From: Gramella sp. MT6 | GTDB taxonomy: Bacteria; Bacteroidota; Bacteroidia; Flavobacteriales; Flavobacteriaceae | DNA length: 64,000 nt | Reading direction: 5' to 3' | Assembly: GCF_019357415.1 (NCBI RefSeq) | Contig: NZ_CP048410.1 | Coordinates: forward strand, 806,001-870,000 | Shown here: piece by piece, positions 9,092-17,459 of the stretch | Position numbering within the stretch: position 1 is the stretch's first letter | Layout: the number at the start of each line of letters is the position of its first letter | Made by a program: the position numbers and the translations under genes | Notes under the pieces: model-generated | The model's database searches: none | Told to the model about the DNA's origin: nothing | Seen by the model: only the letters and a program-made list of their open reading frames with translations

Positions 9092-10027
9092 TTACATGAT
9101 AAATTTCGAGCTGATAGACTCGTTATCCTGAACACTTCGCATCACATCGGCAAAAAGTTCAGCACAGCTTACCACTTTTATTTTTCTGCTTTCCTGTCTT
9201 AACGGAATAGAATCTGTAACGATCAATTCCTGAAGTTTAGATCTCTCGATGCGCTCATAAGCTTCACCTGAAAGTACAGGGTGAGTACAGATGGCACGTA
9301 CGCTCAAAGCACCACGTTCCATCATCACATCTGCCGCTTTGGTAAGTGTGCCTGCCGTATCTACCATATCATCTACCAGCACCACGTTCTTCCCTGTAAC
9401 GTCACCAATCAATTCCATATGAGAGATCACATTGGCTTTTGCTCTTTGCTTATAACAGATCACCACGTCGCTCTCTAAAGCCTTGGAATAGGCGTAAGCT
9501 CTTTTAGAACCACCCATATCTGGCGAAGCGATCGTTAGGTTATCAAGACCAAGTTTTCTCAGGTAAGGCAGGAATACCGTACTCGCATACAGGTGATCCA
9601 CTGGTTTTTCAAAGAATCCCTGGATCTGGTCTGCATGCAGGTCCATCGTGATAATTCTTGTAGCGCCGGCAGTTTCAAGGATACTGGCGATCATTTTCGC
9701 AGCGATTGGCACACGAGGTTTGTCTTTGCGATCCTGTCTTGCCCAGCCAAAATAAGGCATCACCGCGGTAATATGTCTTGCCGAAGCTCTTTTTGCAGCA
9801 TCCAGCATTAGAAGCATTTCCATAAGGTGATCTGCCCCGGGATGAGTGGAACCAATGATAAAAACGCGAGATCCACGCACCGATTCTTCAAATGATGGCT
9901 GAAATTCCCCATCGCTATAGGTAGAGGTGATCACGTTCCCGAGTTTGGAACCATAATGTTCGGCGATCTTCTCGGCAAGTTCCCGACTTTGTGTACAATT
10001 AAAGATCTTAGCTTCTGTTGCAGGCAT
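9092..10027 (-). CDS. prs: Ribose-phosphate pyrophosphokinase
   Basis: Makes PRPP from ribose 5-phosphate and ATP for nucleotide, His and Trp synthesis. At 311 residues it is full length. Visible signatures are MPYFGWARQDRKD in the first half (ATP-binding flexible loop), the metal-binding DLHADQIQGFF, and the PRPP loop VVLVDDMVDTAGTLTKAADVM near residue 220. A possible -7 box (TAAATTTG) lies at 10068-10075. Secure assignment. Confidence 0.97.
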   Translation of the reverse strand: MPATEAKIFNCTQSRELAEKIAEHYGSKLGNVITSTYSDGEFQPSFEESVRGSRVFIIGSTHPGADHLMEMLLMLDAAKRASARHITAVMPYFGWARQDRKDKPRVPIAAKMIASILETAGATRIITMDLHADQIQGFFEKPVDHLYASTVFLPYLRKLGLDNLTIASPDMGGSKRAYAYSKALESDVVICYKQRAKANVISHMELIGDVTGKNVVLVDDMVDTAGTLTKAADVMMERGALSVRAICTHPVLSGEAYERIERSKLQELIVTDSIPLRQESRKIKVVSCAELFADVMRSVQDNESISSKFIM

Positions 10028-10067
10028 GTTGTGTGTTGTTTGTAGTGTGTTTTGTTAATGTTGCGTG

Positions 10068-10075
10068 CAAATTTA
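10068..10075 (-). promoter_or_regulatory. Candidate -7 promoter box for prs
   Basis: TAAATTTG on the minus strand matches TAnnTTTG, 40 bases before the prs ATG. No -33 box is obvious at the usual spacing, so this is a weak call. The rest of 10076-10438 shows nothing I can identify. Confidence 0.4.
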
Positions 10076-10438
10076 AAAATTAAATGGTGGAAAAAAGCTT
10101 TTCGATTCAGGTCTATTTCAATTAATTTTTTGGGCCGAAGCAATTCTGAACTTGAAAACACCTGCTTACTAACAATATTCTTTAGCTACTGCTCACCTCC
10201 TGCCCATAGAAGATCTCCCGAACCACCTGCGACACCTGAATATTTGAAAACAGAAACTTCTATATTTTGTTGAAAACCGGCAGTTTTACTGCATTTCTTG
10301 TTAATAAGATTTTACAGTCTTAACCGTGATAAGAAACTTAAAGGTTTAAATTAGCCGGAAAGCTACTTTTACCCCGGATCAACTACTGAAAGTGAATAGT
10401 GTTGAGAGGCCATAGGGAGTTGTGCTTAATACTTTAGA

Positions 10439-11548
10439 ATGAATAGACTTATATTAATTGGGAATGGATTCGATTTAGCCCACGGGCTTAAAACCAGCTT
10501 TAACGATTTTATTTCGGACTATTTCTGTAATGCTATTAATACGTTTTATAATGATAATGTATATGAAGATGAACTCTTAGAAATAAGTTGGAAAGGAAGT
10601 CATTACTATTTTGATAAAATCCCAAAATTAGTATCCAAATTAGATGTTTATGAGAAAGCAGATCAACTTATAAAATCTCCAAATTTCAATTTTGATTTTA
10701 AATCACCTTTACTAAGAAATGTATTTAATAAAACTTCAATCCTTAAGTGGGTAGATCTAGAAGTAGAATTTTTCAACTTGTTGATAGCGACGAAAAACGC
10801 CTACAAAAATTCTAATCTTCAAGAAGCTATTCAAAAACTAAATAGTCAATTAGAGTACTTAAAATTAAAGCTAGTAGATTACTTGAAATTACAAGAAAGT
10901 TCTTTTTCAAATAATTTTGATAAAAAACCATTAGTAAAATGTTTTACAGATAAAATTTATAAACATGAGATTGTAACAACCAATTTAGAAGAGGACATTT
11001 TACCAGAAAATATTTACTTTCTAAATTTTAACTATACCAATACATTTGAAGATTATTTTAGAATTGTTAAAAAACAAATTCCTTCTTCTTTTAATTATAT
11101 TCATGGCAGTTTATCCGAAATCCACGGAAAACCAATCTTTGGTTTTGGAGATGAGTTCGACAAGAAATATTTAGAGTTTGAGGATGAAAAGAATAATGAC
11201 TTATTTAAACACATCAAATCATTTGAATACCTGAGAACCAAAAATTATTATTTATTAACTAGGTTTATTGAGGCGGATGATTTTCAAGTACAAATTTTCG
11301 GACATTCTTGCGGAGTTTCAGATAGAACAATGCTGAACCAAATTTTTGAACATGAAAATTGTAAGTCAATTAAAATTTTTTATTACAAGTTAAATGAAGA
11401 TTTTGATGACTTTACCGATAAAACATATGAAATATCTAGACATTTTAAGGATAAAGGAATGCTAAGAAAGAAACTAATCCCACGTGATTTATCTCAGGAA
11501 ATGCCCCAACCAAAAGTACTAAGCAAAACAACGGTTCATCGCCAATAA
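10439..11548 (+). CDS. AbiH-family abortive-infection protein
   Basis: A 369-residue cytoplasmic protein that matches the AbiH family (PF14253) by its start MNRLILIGNGFDLAHGLKTSFNDF, the internal YFLNFNYTNTFE, the YIHGSLSE segment with the family His, and VQIFGHSCGVSDRTML. AbiH proteins were defined as lactococcal phage-resistance factors; the molecular target is not known. The gene is more AT-rich than the housekeeping genes before it. It is followed by a spacer sequence that recurs after the next gene, pointing to a mobile accessory patch. A defence role is inferred from family membership only. Confidence 0.85.
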   Translation: MNRLILIGNGFDLAHGLKTSFNDFISDYFCNAINTFYNDNVYEDELLEISWKGSHYYFDKIPKLVSKLDVYEKADQLIKSPNFNFDFKSPLLRNVFNKTSILKWVDLEVEFFNLLIATKNAYKNSNLQEAIQKLNSQLEYLKLKLVDYLKLQESSFSNNFDKKPLVKCFTDKIYKHEIVTTNLEEDILPENIYFLNFNYTNTFEDYFRIVKKQIPSSFNYIHGSLSEIHGKPIFGFGDEFDKKYLEFEDEKNNDLFKHIKSFEYLRTKNYYLLTRFIEADDFQVQIFGHSCGVSDRTMLNQIFEHENCKSIKIFYYKLNEDFDDFTDKTYEISRHFKDKGMLRKKLIPRDLSQEMPQPKVLSKTTVHRQ

Positions 11549-11648
11549 GCGGCACAGTTAGTAAGAAAGTAATTAACTTGATCCATAAACCATTACTAAG
11601 CCAACATTTCCACCTTCCCTAAGCTGCCAACTTCGATAACCGAAACCG
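11542..11648 (+). repeat. Cassette-like spacer repeat, copy A
   Basis: Spacer beginning at the AbiH stop codon. Its first 64 bases match 11919-11982 at 51 of 64 positions. Both copies open CCAATA, include ACAGTTAG and ATTACTAAGCC, and later share GCCAAC followed by a GATAACCGAAACC-type end. The next gene starts 26 bases beyond. Confidence 0.6.
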
Positions 11649-11674
11649 TCAACTACTAATTAAATACAATTACC

Positions 11675-11875
11675 ATGAAAGAATATAAAGTAGAAACATT
11701 AATTTATTATAGCAAAATCACTACCGACACAAAGCATATCACGAAAAGCTCTAAAAAAGAAATTCAGGAGAAATTAGACGAGTATTCAAAAAATGGATAC
11801 CGTTTAGCTTCTACAGATGCCACAAATTTTGGATTAGCTGTCTATATCTATTTATACTTTGAGAAAGACCTATAG
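11675..11875 (+). CDS. Small DUF4177-like protein
   Basis: A 66-residue soluble protein. The pattern MKEYKVETLIYY...EIQEKLDEYSKNGYRLAST...YIYLYFEKDL resembles the DUF4177 family, a small alpha/beta fold in which 'L..L...G..L.S' sits between two beta strands. Function unknown. It lies between two copies of the same spacer repeat, so it may be a cassette passenger. No promoter of its own is evident. Confidence 0.65.
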   Translation: MKEYKVETLIYYSKITTDTKHITKSSKKEIQEKLDEYSKNGYRLASTDATNFGLAVYIYLYFEKDL

Positions 11876-11900
11876 AAAAGTATGAAATAAAAAAACAATA

Positions 11901-11919
11901 GCTAAGACCGTATCTTAGC
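11901..11919 (+). repeat. Hairpin GCTAAGA-N5-TCTTAGC
   Basis: A perfect 7-bp inverted repeat with a 5-base loop, 25 bases after the DUF4177-like gene and touching spacer copy B. It could be a terminator, although no T-run follows, or part of a folded recombination site. Confidence 0.5.
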
Positions 11920-12036
11920 CAATAGCCGGTACAGTTAGAAATAAAACAATTAACCTGACCAACAAAACATTACTAAGCCGACTCCCGAAGTGTCGGGACC
12001 GCGTCCCTTACTCCGCCAACCGGTGATATCCGAACC
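11919..12036 (+). repeat. Cassette-like spacer repeat, copy B
   Basis: Second copy of the spacer after AbiH, about 80% identical over its first 64 bases and similar near the end (GCCAAC then TGATATCCGAACC). It holds a small extra hairpin, CCCGA-AGTG-TCGGG, at 11984-11997. The next gene starts 18 bases beyond. A 9-base echo (GGCACAGTT) also follows the stop of that gene at 12966-12974. Confidence 0.6.
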
Positions 12037-12054
12037 ATAGTAAACAATCTTTAT

Positions 12055-12966
12055 ATGAAAAGCCTGCTAAAAAGCGCCATTTTAACTTTAGTATTATTAT
12101 CTATTAACCTAGGAATTGCTCAAGTAACTCCAACTGAAATTACTCCGATCTCAACAGAAAGCTATAATCTATATAAACCAGATAAAACTGAAGCTGTTCT
12201 AATTTTATTTGGTGGTTTTCCAGAAAACGGAGAAATGATTGAAACCGAATTTCCGATAACAGATATGGCCTTAGAAGAAGAAGTCGCGGTTGTGTACATG
12301 AATTTCAACAGAAAACTTTGGCTGGAAGAATCTCAGAAAGCTGACCTGGCAAACGATCTAAAAGTATTGTTTGAAACAAATAACCTTCCTAATGAGAAAG
12401 TTGTTATTGGAGGATTATCCAGCGGAGGAAGTATAGCGCTACTTATAGGAAACTATCTTACAGAGAATTCTAATTTAAATTTAGAACCAACGGGAGTTTT
12501 TGTTGTGGATTCCCCCATCGATCTTGCTGCTTTATATAGAATTACAGAAGAAAATATAAAAAGAGATTTTTCAGAAGCTTCTGTTGGAGAAAATACTTTC
12601 ATCCACAATTACTTCAAATCTCAACTTGGAAATCCCGATGAAGAAATAAAGCCTTACGAAGATTATTCGGTATTCACCTACGAAACAAAAAACTATCAAA
12701 ACATAGAAGGGCTTAAAAACACCAAACTTCGGTTTTATTCAGAACCAGATAAAGAATGGTGGAAGAAAAACATGGGCGTGGAATATGAGCAAATGAATGC
12801 TTTTCATATAGAGAGATTAACTGACTTTCTACAAGACCAGGATTATAAAGACGTTGAATATTTAACCTCAGAAAATAAAGGTTACAGGTCCAATGGTGTA
12901 CGCCATCCTCACAGCTGGTCTATTGTAGACAAAGAAGATCTACTGGAATGGGTTTTAGAGGAATAG
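12055..12966 (+). CDS. Secreted alpha/beta hydrolase-like protein
   Basis: A 303-residue exported protein with signal peptide MKSLLKSAILTLVLLSINLGIAQ. It has features of an alpha/beta hydrolase: a beta strand leading to an oxyanion-loop-like FGGFPENGE, a nucleophile elbow GGLSSGGSIALL near residue 123, and a late His in GVRHPHSW near 287. Substrate unknown. It stands in the accessory patch behind spacer copy B. It could be a peptidase or esterase; I cannot decide between them. Confidence 0.65.
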   Translation: MKSLLKSAILTLVLLSINLGIAQVTPTEITPISTESYNLYKPDKTEAVLILFGGFPENGEMIETEFPITDMALEEEVAVVYMNFNRKLWLEESQKADLANDLKVLFETNNLPNEKVVIGGLSSGGSIALLIGNYLTENSNLNLEPTGVFVVDSPIDLAALYRITEENIKRDFSEASVGENTFIHNYFKSQLGNPDEEIKPYEDYSVFTYETKNYQNIEGLKNTKLRFYSEPDKEWWKKNMGVEYEQMNAFHIERLTDFLQDQDYKDVEYLTSENKGYRSNGVRHPHSWSIVDKEDLLEWVLEE

Positions 12967-13053
12967 GCACAGTTTTCAAAAACCGATAATCAACAATTGC
13001 CGGCATCTTTATACATAAAATAACTTATAAGAACCATGGAAACTTCACCTCAA

Positions 13054-13434
13054 CTAAATCCTGGTGAGCACCGTAGCAAAACCATCTGAATCTGTAATCG
13101 TAAGACGGTTGCCTGAAATGGAATAGGTCAACTCCTCGGTTTCTTCTCCACTGCTTTCTATCATAAGCTTATTCCCGTTCGTGCTCCAGCTAAAATTTTC
13201 CGTTTCCGTTTCGGTTTCGCCATCAAAAGTAGTGGTGATAATACTTCTACCGGTTTGATTGGCATTAAAGGTTACGGTTAATTCCAGCGTGGCACCATCT
13301 TCAGATGCCGATAAACCCCAGGAACCAAGTAAAGCGGGATCATTAACATCGCTCCCGGAATCATCATCACTGCTACAGGAAGCAGTAGAAATAAGAACAA
13401 GGGACAAAATGATCAGGTACGTGAATTTTTTCAT
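13054..13434 (-). CDS. Lipocalin-like small lipoprotein
   Basis: The product starts at MKKFTYLIILSLVLISTASC (lipobox STASC, Cys 20), followed by a Ser/Asp-rich linker (SSDDDSGSD) typical of Bacteroidota surface lipoproteins. The mature part, LLGSWGLSAS...LTVTFNANQTGRSI...FSWSTNGNKLMIE...YSISGNRLTITDSDG, has the strand pattern of the lipocalin-like domain. Ligand unknown. An upstream ATG at 13461 would add nine residues before the signal peptide and is less likely. An inverted repeat lies 80 bases upstream. Confidence 0.75.
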   Translation of the reverse strand: MKKFTYLIILSLVLISTASCSSDDDSGSDVNDPALLGSWGLSASEDGATLELTVTFNANQTGRSIITTTFDGETETETENFSWSTNGNKLMIESSGEETEELTYSISGNRLTITDSDGFATVLTRI

Positions 13435-13513
13435 GATAAGGAATTTAAAATTGAAGGTCATTTTAGCTTAAGATTTCCAGACAATGCTTGTAATAAGTTT
13501 TGTATCTCTTTTC

Positions 13514-13534
13514 TTTAGGTAAACCATACCTAAA
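13514..13534. promoter_or_regulatory. Inverted repeat TTTAGGTA-N5-TACCTAAA
   Basis: A perfect 8-bp inverted repeat in the 246-base divergent region between the lipocalin-like gene (-) and the MFS gene (+). Size and symmetry fit a dimeric regulator's operator. No regulator gene lies next to it, so the binder is unknown. Confidence 0.4.
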
Positions 13535-13680
13535 TTAGCTCAAAATCATCATATCCAGTCAATTAAATTCACTTTTAAAATACTCCCCATAATTACTAAG
13601 TAAAACAAAGATGCCATGAAGGTTTCCGGCTTTCTTTTGCTGAAAATAATTAACTTCCCCACCCCGGCAAAAAATGCGAA

Positions 13681-14910
13681 ATGACTGACAATATAAAACT
13701 TGGCCTTAAAGAGAACTGGCAACAGTTCACCATCCTTGTAATTGTAAACGCCTTTGTGGGAGGTATGGTTGGCCTGGAAAGAACCATCTTTCCAAAATTC
13801 GCAGAATCTGAATTCGGCATCGCTTCCACCACCGCGATCCTTTCTTTTATAGTCGCTTTTGGGATCACCAAAGCGGTTACGAATTACTTTACCGGAAAAC
13901 TCGCAAATAATTTAGGCAGAAAGAACCTGCTGGTCCTGGGTTGGATCTTTGCCTTGCCCATACCTTTTATCCTCATATATGCTCCCTCCTGGAACTGGGT
14001 GGTATTCGCGAACATTCTACTGGGAATCAACCAGGGTTTGACCTGGAGCAGTACCGTAGTAATGAAGATAGACCTGGTTGGAGAAAAAGACCGCGGAATG
14101 GCGATGGGCATCAATGAGTTTGCCGGTTATTTCGCCGTGGGAATGGTGGCTTTATTAACCGGTTTCATTGCTCAGAATTATGGCGTTACTCCCTATCCAT
14201 TTTACCTGGGGATCGCAATTTCTATCATTGGTCTTTTGTTATCTATATTTTTAGTTAGGGACACCCGGATCTTTGTACACAAGGAACAGGATAACGTAAA
14301 AACGGTGGAACTTGGAAACGTTTTTGCTGAAACCACCTTTAAGAATAAAACCCTGAGCTCGATCACCCAGGCAGGACTGGTTAACAACCTTAATGACGGG
14401 ATGATCTGGGGACTGTTGCCAATACTCCTGCTGTCTTTTAATTATGATGCAAAGAATATAGGCATCATTGCCGCGATCTATCCTGCGGTTTGGGGAATTG
14501 GTCAATTATTTACCGGGAAAATGGCCGATATCTATTCTAAAAAAGCACTGTTGTTCATTGGGATGCTCTTACAGGGGATCGCCATTTTGCTCATTCCCTA
14601 TTTTACCGAATTCTATCAATTAGCTACGATCTCAACCTTTCTGGGCCTTGGTACCGCCCTGGTATATCCAACATTTTTATCGGCCATTGCCGATGCTACC
14701 CCACCGAGACAAAGAGCTGAAAGTATTGGGGTTTTCAGATTATGGCGTGATCTGGGTTATGCCATTGGCGCGATCTTATCTGGAGTTATCGCAGATATTT
14801 TCGGTATCGAATATTCGGTCCTCACCATTGGGGTCATAACGATCCTATCTGCCATGGTCATTCAGTTCAGAATGCCATCACTAAGAAGAACAAAGCAATC
14901 TTTAAATTAA
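13681..14910 (+). CDS. MFS transporter
   Basis: A 409-residue inner-membrane transporter of the major facilitator superfamily with about 12 predicted helices. The loop between helices 2 and 3 carries the MFS-like signature GKLANNLGRKNLL, with a second half-copy GKMADIYSKKALL in the C-terminal half. The segment DRGMAMGINEFAGYFAVG also fits. Substrate is not clear; a drug or metabolite exporter is possible. The following proline-iminopeptidase-like gene begins 28 bases later and may be co-transcribed. Confidence 0.88.
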   Translation: MTDNIKLGLKENWQQFTILVIVNAFVGGMVGLERTIFPKFAESEFGIASTTAILSFIVAFGITKAVTNYFTGKLANNLGRKNLLVLGWIFALPIPFILIYAPSWNWVVFANILLGINQGLTWSSTVVMKIDLVGEKDRGMAMGINEFAGYFAVGMVALLTGFIAQNYGVTPYPFYLGIAISIIGLLLSIFLVRDTRIFVHKEQDNVKTVELGNVFAETTFKNKTLSSITQAGLVNNLNDGMIWGLLPILLLSFNYDAKNIGIIAAIYPAVWGIGQLFTGKMADIYSKKALLFIGMLLQGIAILLIPYFTEFYQLATISTFLGLGTALVYPTFLSAIADATPPRQRAESIGVFRLWRDLGYAIGAILSGVIADIFGIEYSVLTIGVITILSAMVIQFRMPSLRRTKQSLN

Positions 14911-14938
14911 TTTCGTCATATTAAAGAAGGATAATAAC

Positions 14939-15901
14939 ATGAAAACGAGGTCAGTATTTATTAATTTTTCGAGCATCATAGGCATGTTAATACTCATAGT
15001 GACGTTCTCCTCCTGCCAGGAAAAGGAAGAAATCCCTTCTGAAGGTCTCATCGAGGTAAACGGCGGCAAGGTGTGGTATCGCATTAATGGAGATTCAGAT
15101 AAGACCCCGCTCCTAATTCTTCATGGTGGCCCCGGTTCTTCGAGTTACGGCCAGGAACCTTTAATGGAAATAAGCGGTAAGAGGCCGGTTATTTTTTATG
15201 ATCAGTTAGGCAGCGGAAGATCAGACAGGATCACCGATACTACTCTTATGACCGTGGAAAGATATATTGAAGAGGTGGAGCAGGTTAGAAAGGCCCTTGA
15301 CCTTGAGAAATTATACCTTTACGGACAATCCTGGGGAACGGCCTTAAGCCTGGAATACTATTTACAATATCCTGAACATGTAAAAGGCATCATTTTCAGT
15401 AGTCCGTATTTCAGCACCAAACGCTGGATAAAGGATGCCAATGAACTGGTAAAGACCCTGCCAGATTCTATTCAGAAAATTATTAGGACCAACGAAAAGA
15501 ATAAGACCTTCAGCAACCAGGAATATAAAGATGCCGTGGACCTGTTTTACGGTAAATTTTTAAGAAGGAAAGAAAGATCTCCGGAAGTCGCCGATACAGC
15601 TTCAAATTATTTTGGCACCAATGTCTATGAATACATGTGGGGACCCAGCGAATTCACTGCTACCGGAACGCTTTTGAATTATGACAGGATCGATAAGCTT
15701 CAAGAAGTTGAAGTTCCCGTGCTATTTATAACCGGCGAATATGATGAAGCAAGACCTGAAACGGTAAAATATTATCAAAGTCTGGTTCCAAATTCCGGTT
15801 ATAAGGAGATCAGCAATTCCGGCCATGCTACCCTAAATGATAATCCGGAAGAAGCGCTTGAAGCAATAGAAGAATTCCTTGAGAATACCGATCAGGAGTA
15901 G
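14939..15901 (+). CDS. Proline-iminopeptidase-like lipoprotein
   Basis: A 320-residue exported alpha/beta hydrolase of the prolyl-aminopeptidase (S33) type. The lipoprotein signal ends at TFSSC (Cys 26). The oxyanion motif HGGPGSSSYG, nucleophile elbow GQSWGTALSLEY, acidic residue in GEYDEARPET and late histidine in SNSGHATLND form a complete triad. It probably removes N-terminal residues, often Pro, from short peptides in the periplasm. An acylhydrolase role is an alternative. It follows the MFS gene on the same strand. Confidence 0.87.
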   Translation: MKTRSVFINFSSIIGMLILIVTFSSCQEKEEIPSEGLIEVNGGKVWYRINGDSDKTPLLILHGGPGSSSYGQEPLMEISGKRPVIFYDQLGSGRSDRITDTTLMTVERYIEEVEQVRKALDLEKLYLYGQSWGTALSLEYYLQYPEHVKGIIFSSPYFSTKRWIKDANELVKTLPDSIQKIIRTNEKNKTFSNQEYKDAVDLFYGKFLRRKERSPEVADTASNYFGTNVYEYMWGPSEFTATGTLLNYDRIDKLQEVEVPVLFITGEYDEARPETVKYYQSLVPNSGYKEISNSGHATLNDNPEEALEAIEEFLENTDQE

Positions 15902-16014
15902 AACTGATAAATAGCCGTATCCTGCATGATCGGTTATTACTTCTGTTACTGATATATATCACGTTTTTTTCCATCATAAAACCTGAAATTTAAACTTAAG
16001 TTCAATTTAAATCT

Positions 16015-16239
16015 ATGGTCATGAAAAAGAACATGGGAAAAACCGATAAGATTATCAGGTTATTAATTGCAGTTGCCTTACTTATCATTTACGCCAATGG
16101 CATGGTTGAAGGCACCTTGGGGATTATATTTCTGGTACTGGCCGGCATCCTGGTACTAACCAGTATGATGAGTTTTTGTCCGCTATATAGCCCTTTCGAT
16201 ATCCACACCAATAAAGGCAAGGATAAGGCGGCATTATAA
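16015..16239 (+). CDS. DUF2892 (YgaP-like) inner-membrane protein
   Basis: A 74-residue protein with two transmembrane helices. It matches DUF2892 by KNMGKTDKIIRLLIAVALLI, the central glycine-rich helix and the end MSFCPLYSPFDIHTNK, where CPLY is the family hallmark. The family often accompanies rhodanese or sulfur genes; none is next to it here. A second ATG at 16021 gives an almost equal start. Function unknown. Confidence 0.85.
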   Translation: MVMKKNMGKTDKIIRLLIAVALLIIYANGMVEGTLGIIFLVLAGILVLTSMMSFCPLYSPFDIHTNKGKDKAAL

Positions 16240-16565
16240 ACTATAAGTTATCTCGCTGGAAAGAACTTTTACGGAAAATTCGAAAATTCCAGGGAGAACA
16301 AATGATATAGTCAGGGAGGAAAGATTCAAATTTTTTCTTCAAGCGCCCCATTATCTCTACTGTAAAGGCACTGAAAGTTTTCAAAAGAATACTTGAAAAT
16401 TTGAAGCCGGAAAATTTCAGAAAAAATAATTAACTTAACTATTGATTCACAGGAAATAGACCTACACAATTTGCATCCCTATTTGAGCAAATTGCTATGT
16501 GCATGCGGCTGAAGAAAATTTGGAGGAATCTGTTCATATTGATCTACCAATTAAATCTTTAATAA
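16240..16565 (+). other. Leader region of the isoprenoid-like operon
   Basis: No gene is visible. The final 100 bases hold an inverted repeat (16467-16494) and probably the promoter of the operon that starts at 16566. A purine-rich AATTTGGAGGAA stretch near 16520 looks like a ribosome-binding site but is too far from the ATG to serve it. Confidence 0.4.
16467..16494. promoter_or_regulatory. Inverted repeat CAATTTGC-N12-GCAAATTG
   Basis: Perfect 8-bp arms around a 12-base spacer, ending 71 bases before the ATG of the squalene/phytoene-synthase-like gene. The spacing and symmetry suggest a dimer-binding operator that controls the five-gene operon. No regulator is encoded beside it. Confidence 0.45.
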
Positions 16566-17459
16566 ATGGCATTACAAGTTAGGGATGTGAAAGATCTAAG
16601 ACGAATGCGCAAGCGCGTGTTCCAGCAAATGCTGGAGACAAGGGGCTGGAAATACCGTAGTTTTTTACGATACCTTCGTCTTTTTAAATATGCTGCTTTT
16701 GCCCCAACAAGAGGCAGCTTCCTGGAGTACTATTATGTTTTGATGCGCTACCTTGATGATATCGTAGATGGCGATATTTCCTTACCTGAAGGTTACCAAA
16801 GTGAGAGTGCCTACATTTCTGATAAAATAAAATTTTCCCTAAACCCTGTGAATCCGCAAGATGAGGCAGATCATATGTTGCTTTATTGTTTTGAGATCGC
16901 AGCGAGGTTCAATGAAAATTTTCAGGAAGAAACTGCAGACATTCTTAATTCACTTTTATTTGACGCGAAGAGAAGAGGAAAATTGACAGTTTTTTCCAGA
17001 AGCGAATTAGAGCATCACTTTCATGTATTGGATATAAGGGGAACCATACGGGCTACCTTAAAGGTCTTCAATGATGACCCTGATAAATATCTTCTGCTGG
17101 AACCCTTAGGTACAGCCTGCAGATATCAATATGATATGGAAGATATCGAGGCCGATCTTGCTGCGGGTTATGTGAATATTCCACAGGAGGACTGTGAAGA
17201 GCTGGGTATTGAGAAGACGGATCTTAGGGATGCTTCATCGCCAAAGATCCAGGAATGGCTCTATAAACATGCCCGGGAAGGCATGAAACTTCTTCAAAAA
17301 CACCGTGAATTATTACCCGAAGGCAATTTCTCCCTTATCGAGAAATATACTTTTCTACTGGTTTATGAACTTCCGGCCAGAAAGGTGTTCCAGAAGTTTA
17401 TCTCAGAAACTCAATTAGAATCCATAGATCATGAAAAAATCGAATATTCATCTGAATAA
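16566..17459 (+). CDS. Squalene/phytoene synthase-like enzyme
   Basis: A 297-residue protein of the head-to-head trans-prenyl synthase fold. Both Asp motifs are present: YLDDIVDGD (Asp 64, 65 and 68) and YDMEDIEADLAAGYVNIP (Asp 193 and Asp 197), the latter matching the 'D...D....G..Y.P' signature in which the usual Arg of GR is Tyr. These bind the Mg-diphosphate of two prenyl diphosphates. No other carotenoid or squalene gene is recognisable here except the CrtC-like neighbour. It is first of five overlapping genes and overlaps the next by 29 bases. Squalene, phytoene or a divergent product are all possible. Confidence 0.82.
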   Translation: MALQVRDVKDLRRMRKRVFQQMLETRGWKYRSFLRYLRLFKYAAFAPTRGSFLEYYYVLMRYLDDIVDGDISLPEGYQSESAYISDKIKFSLNPVNPQDEADHMLLYCFEIAARFNENFQEETADILNSLLFDAKRRGKLTVFSRSELEHHFHVLDIRGTIRATLKVFNDDPDKYLLLEPLGTACRYQYDMEDIEADLAAGYVNIPQEDCEELGIEKTDLRDASSPKIQEWLYKHAREGMKLLQKHRELLPEGNFSLIEKYTFLLVYELPARKVFQKFISETQLESIDHEKIEYSSE

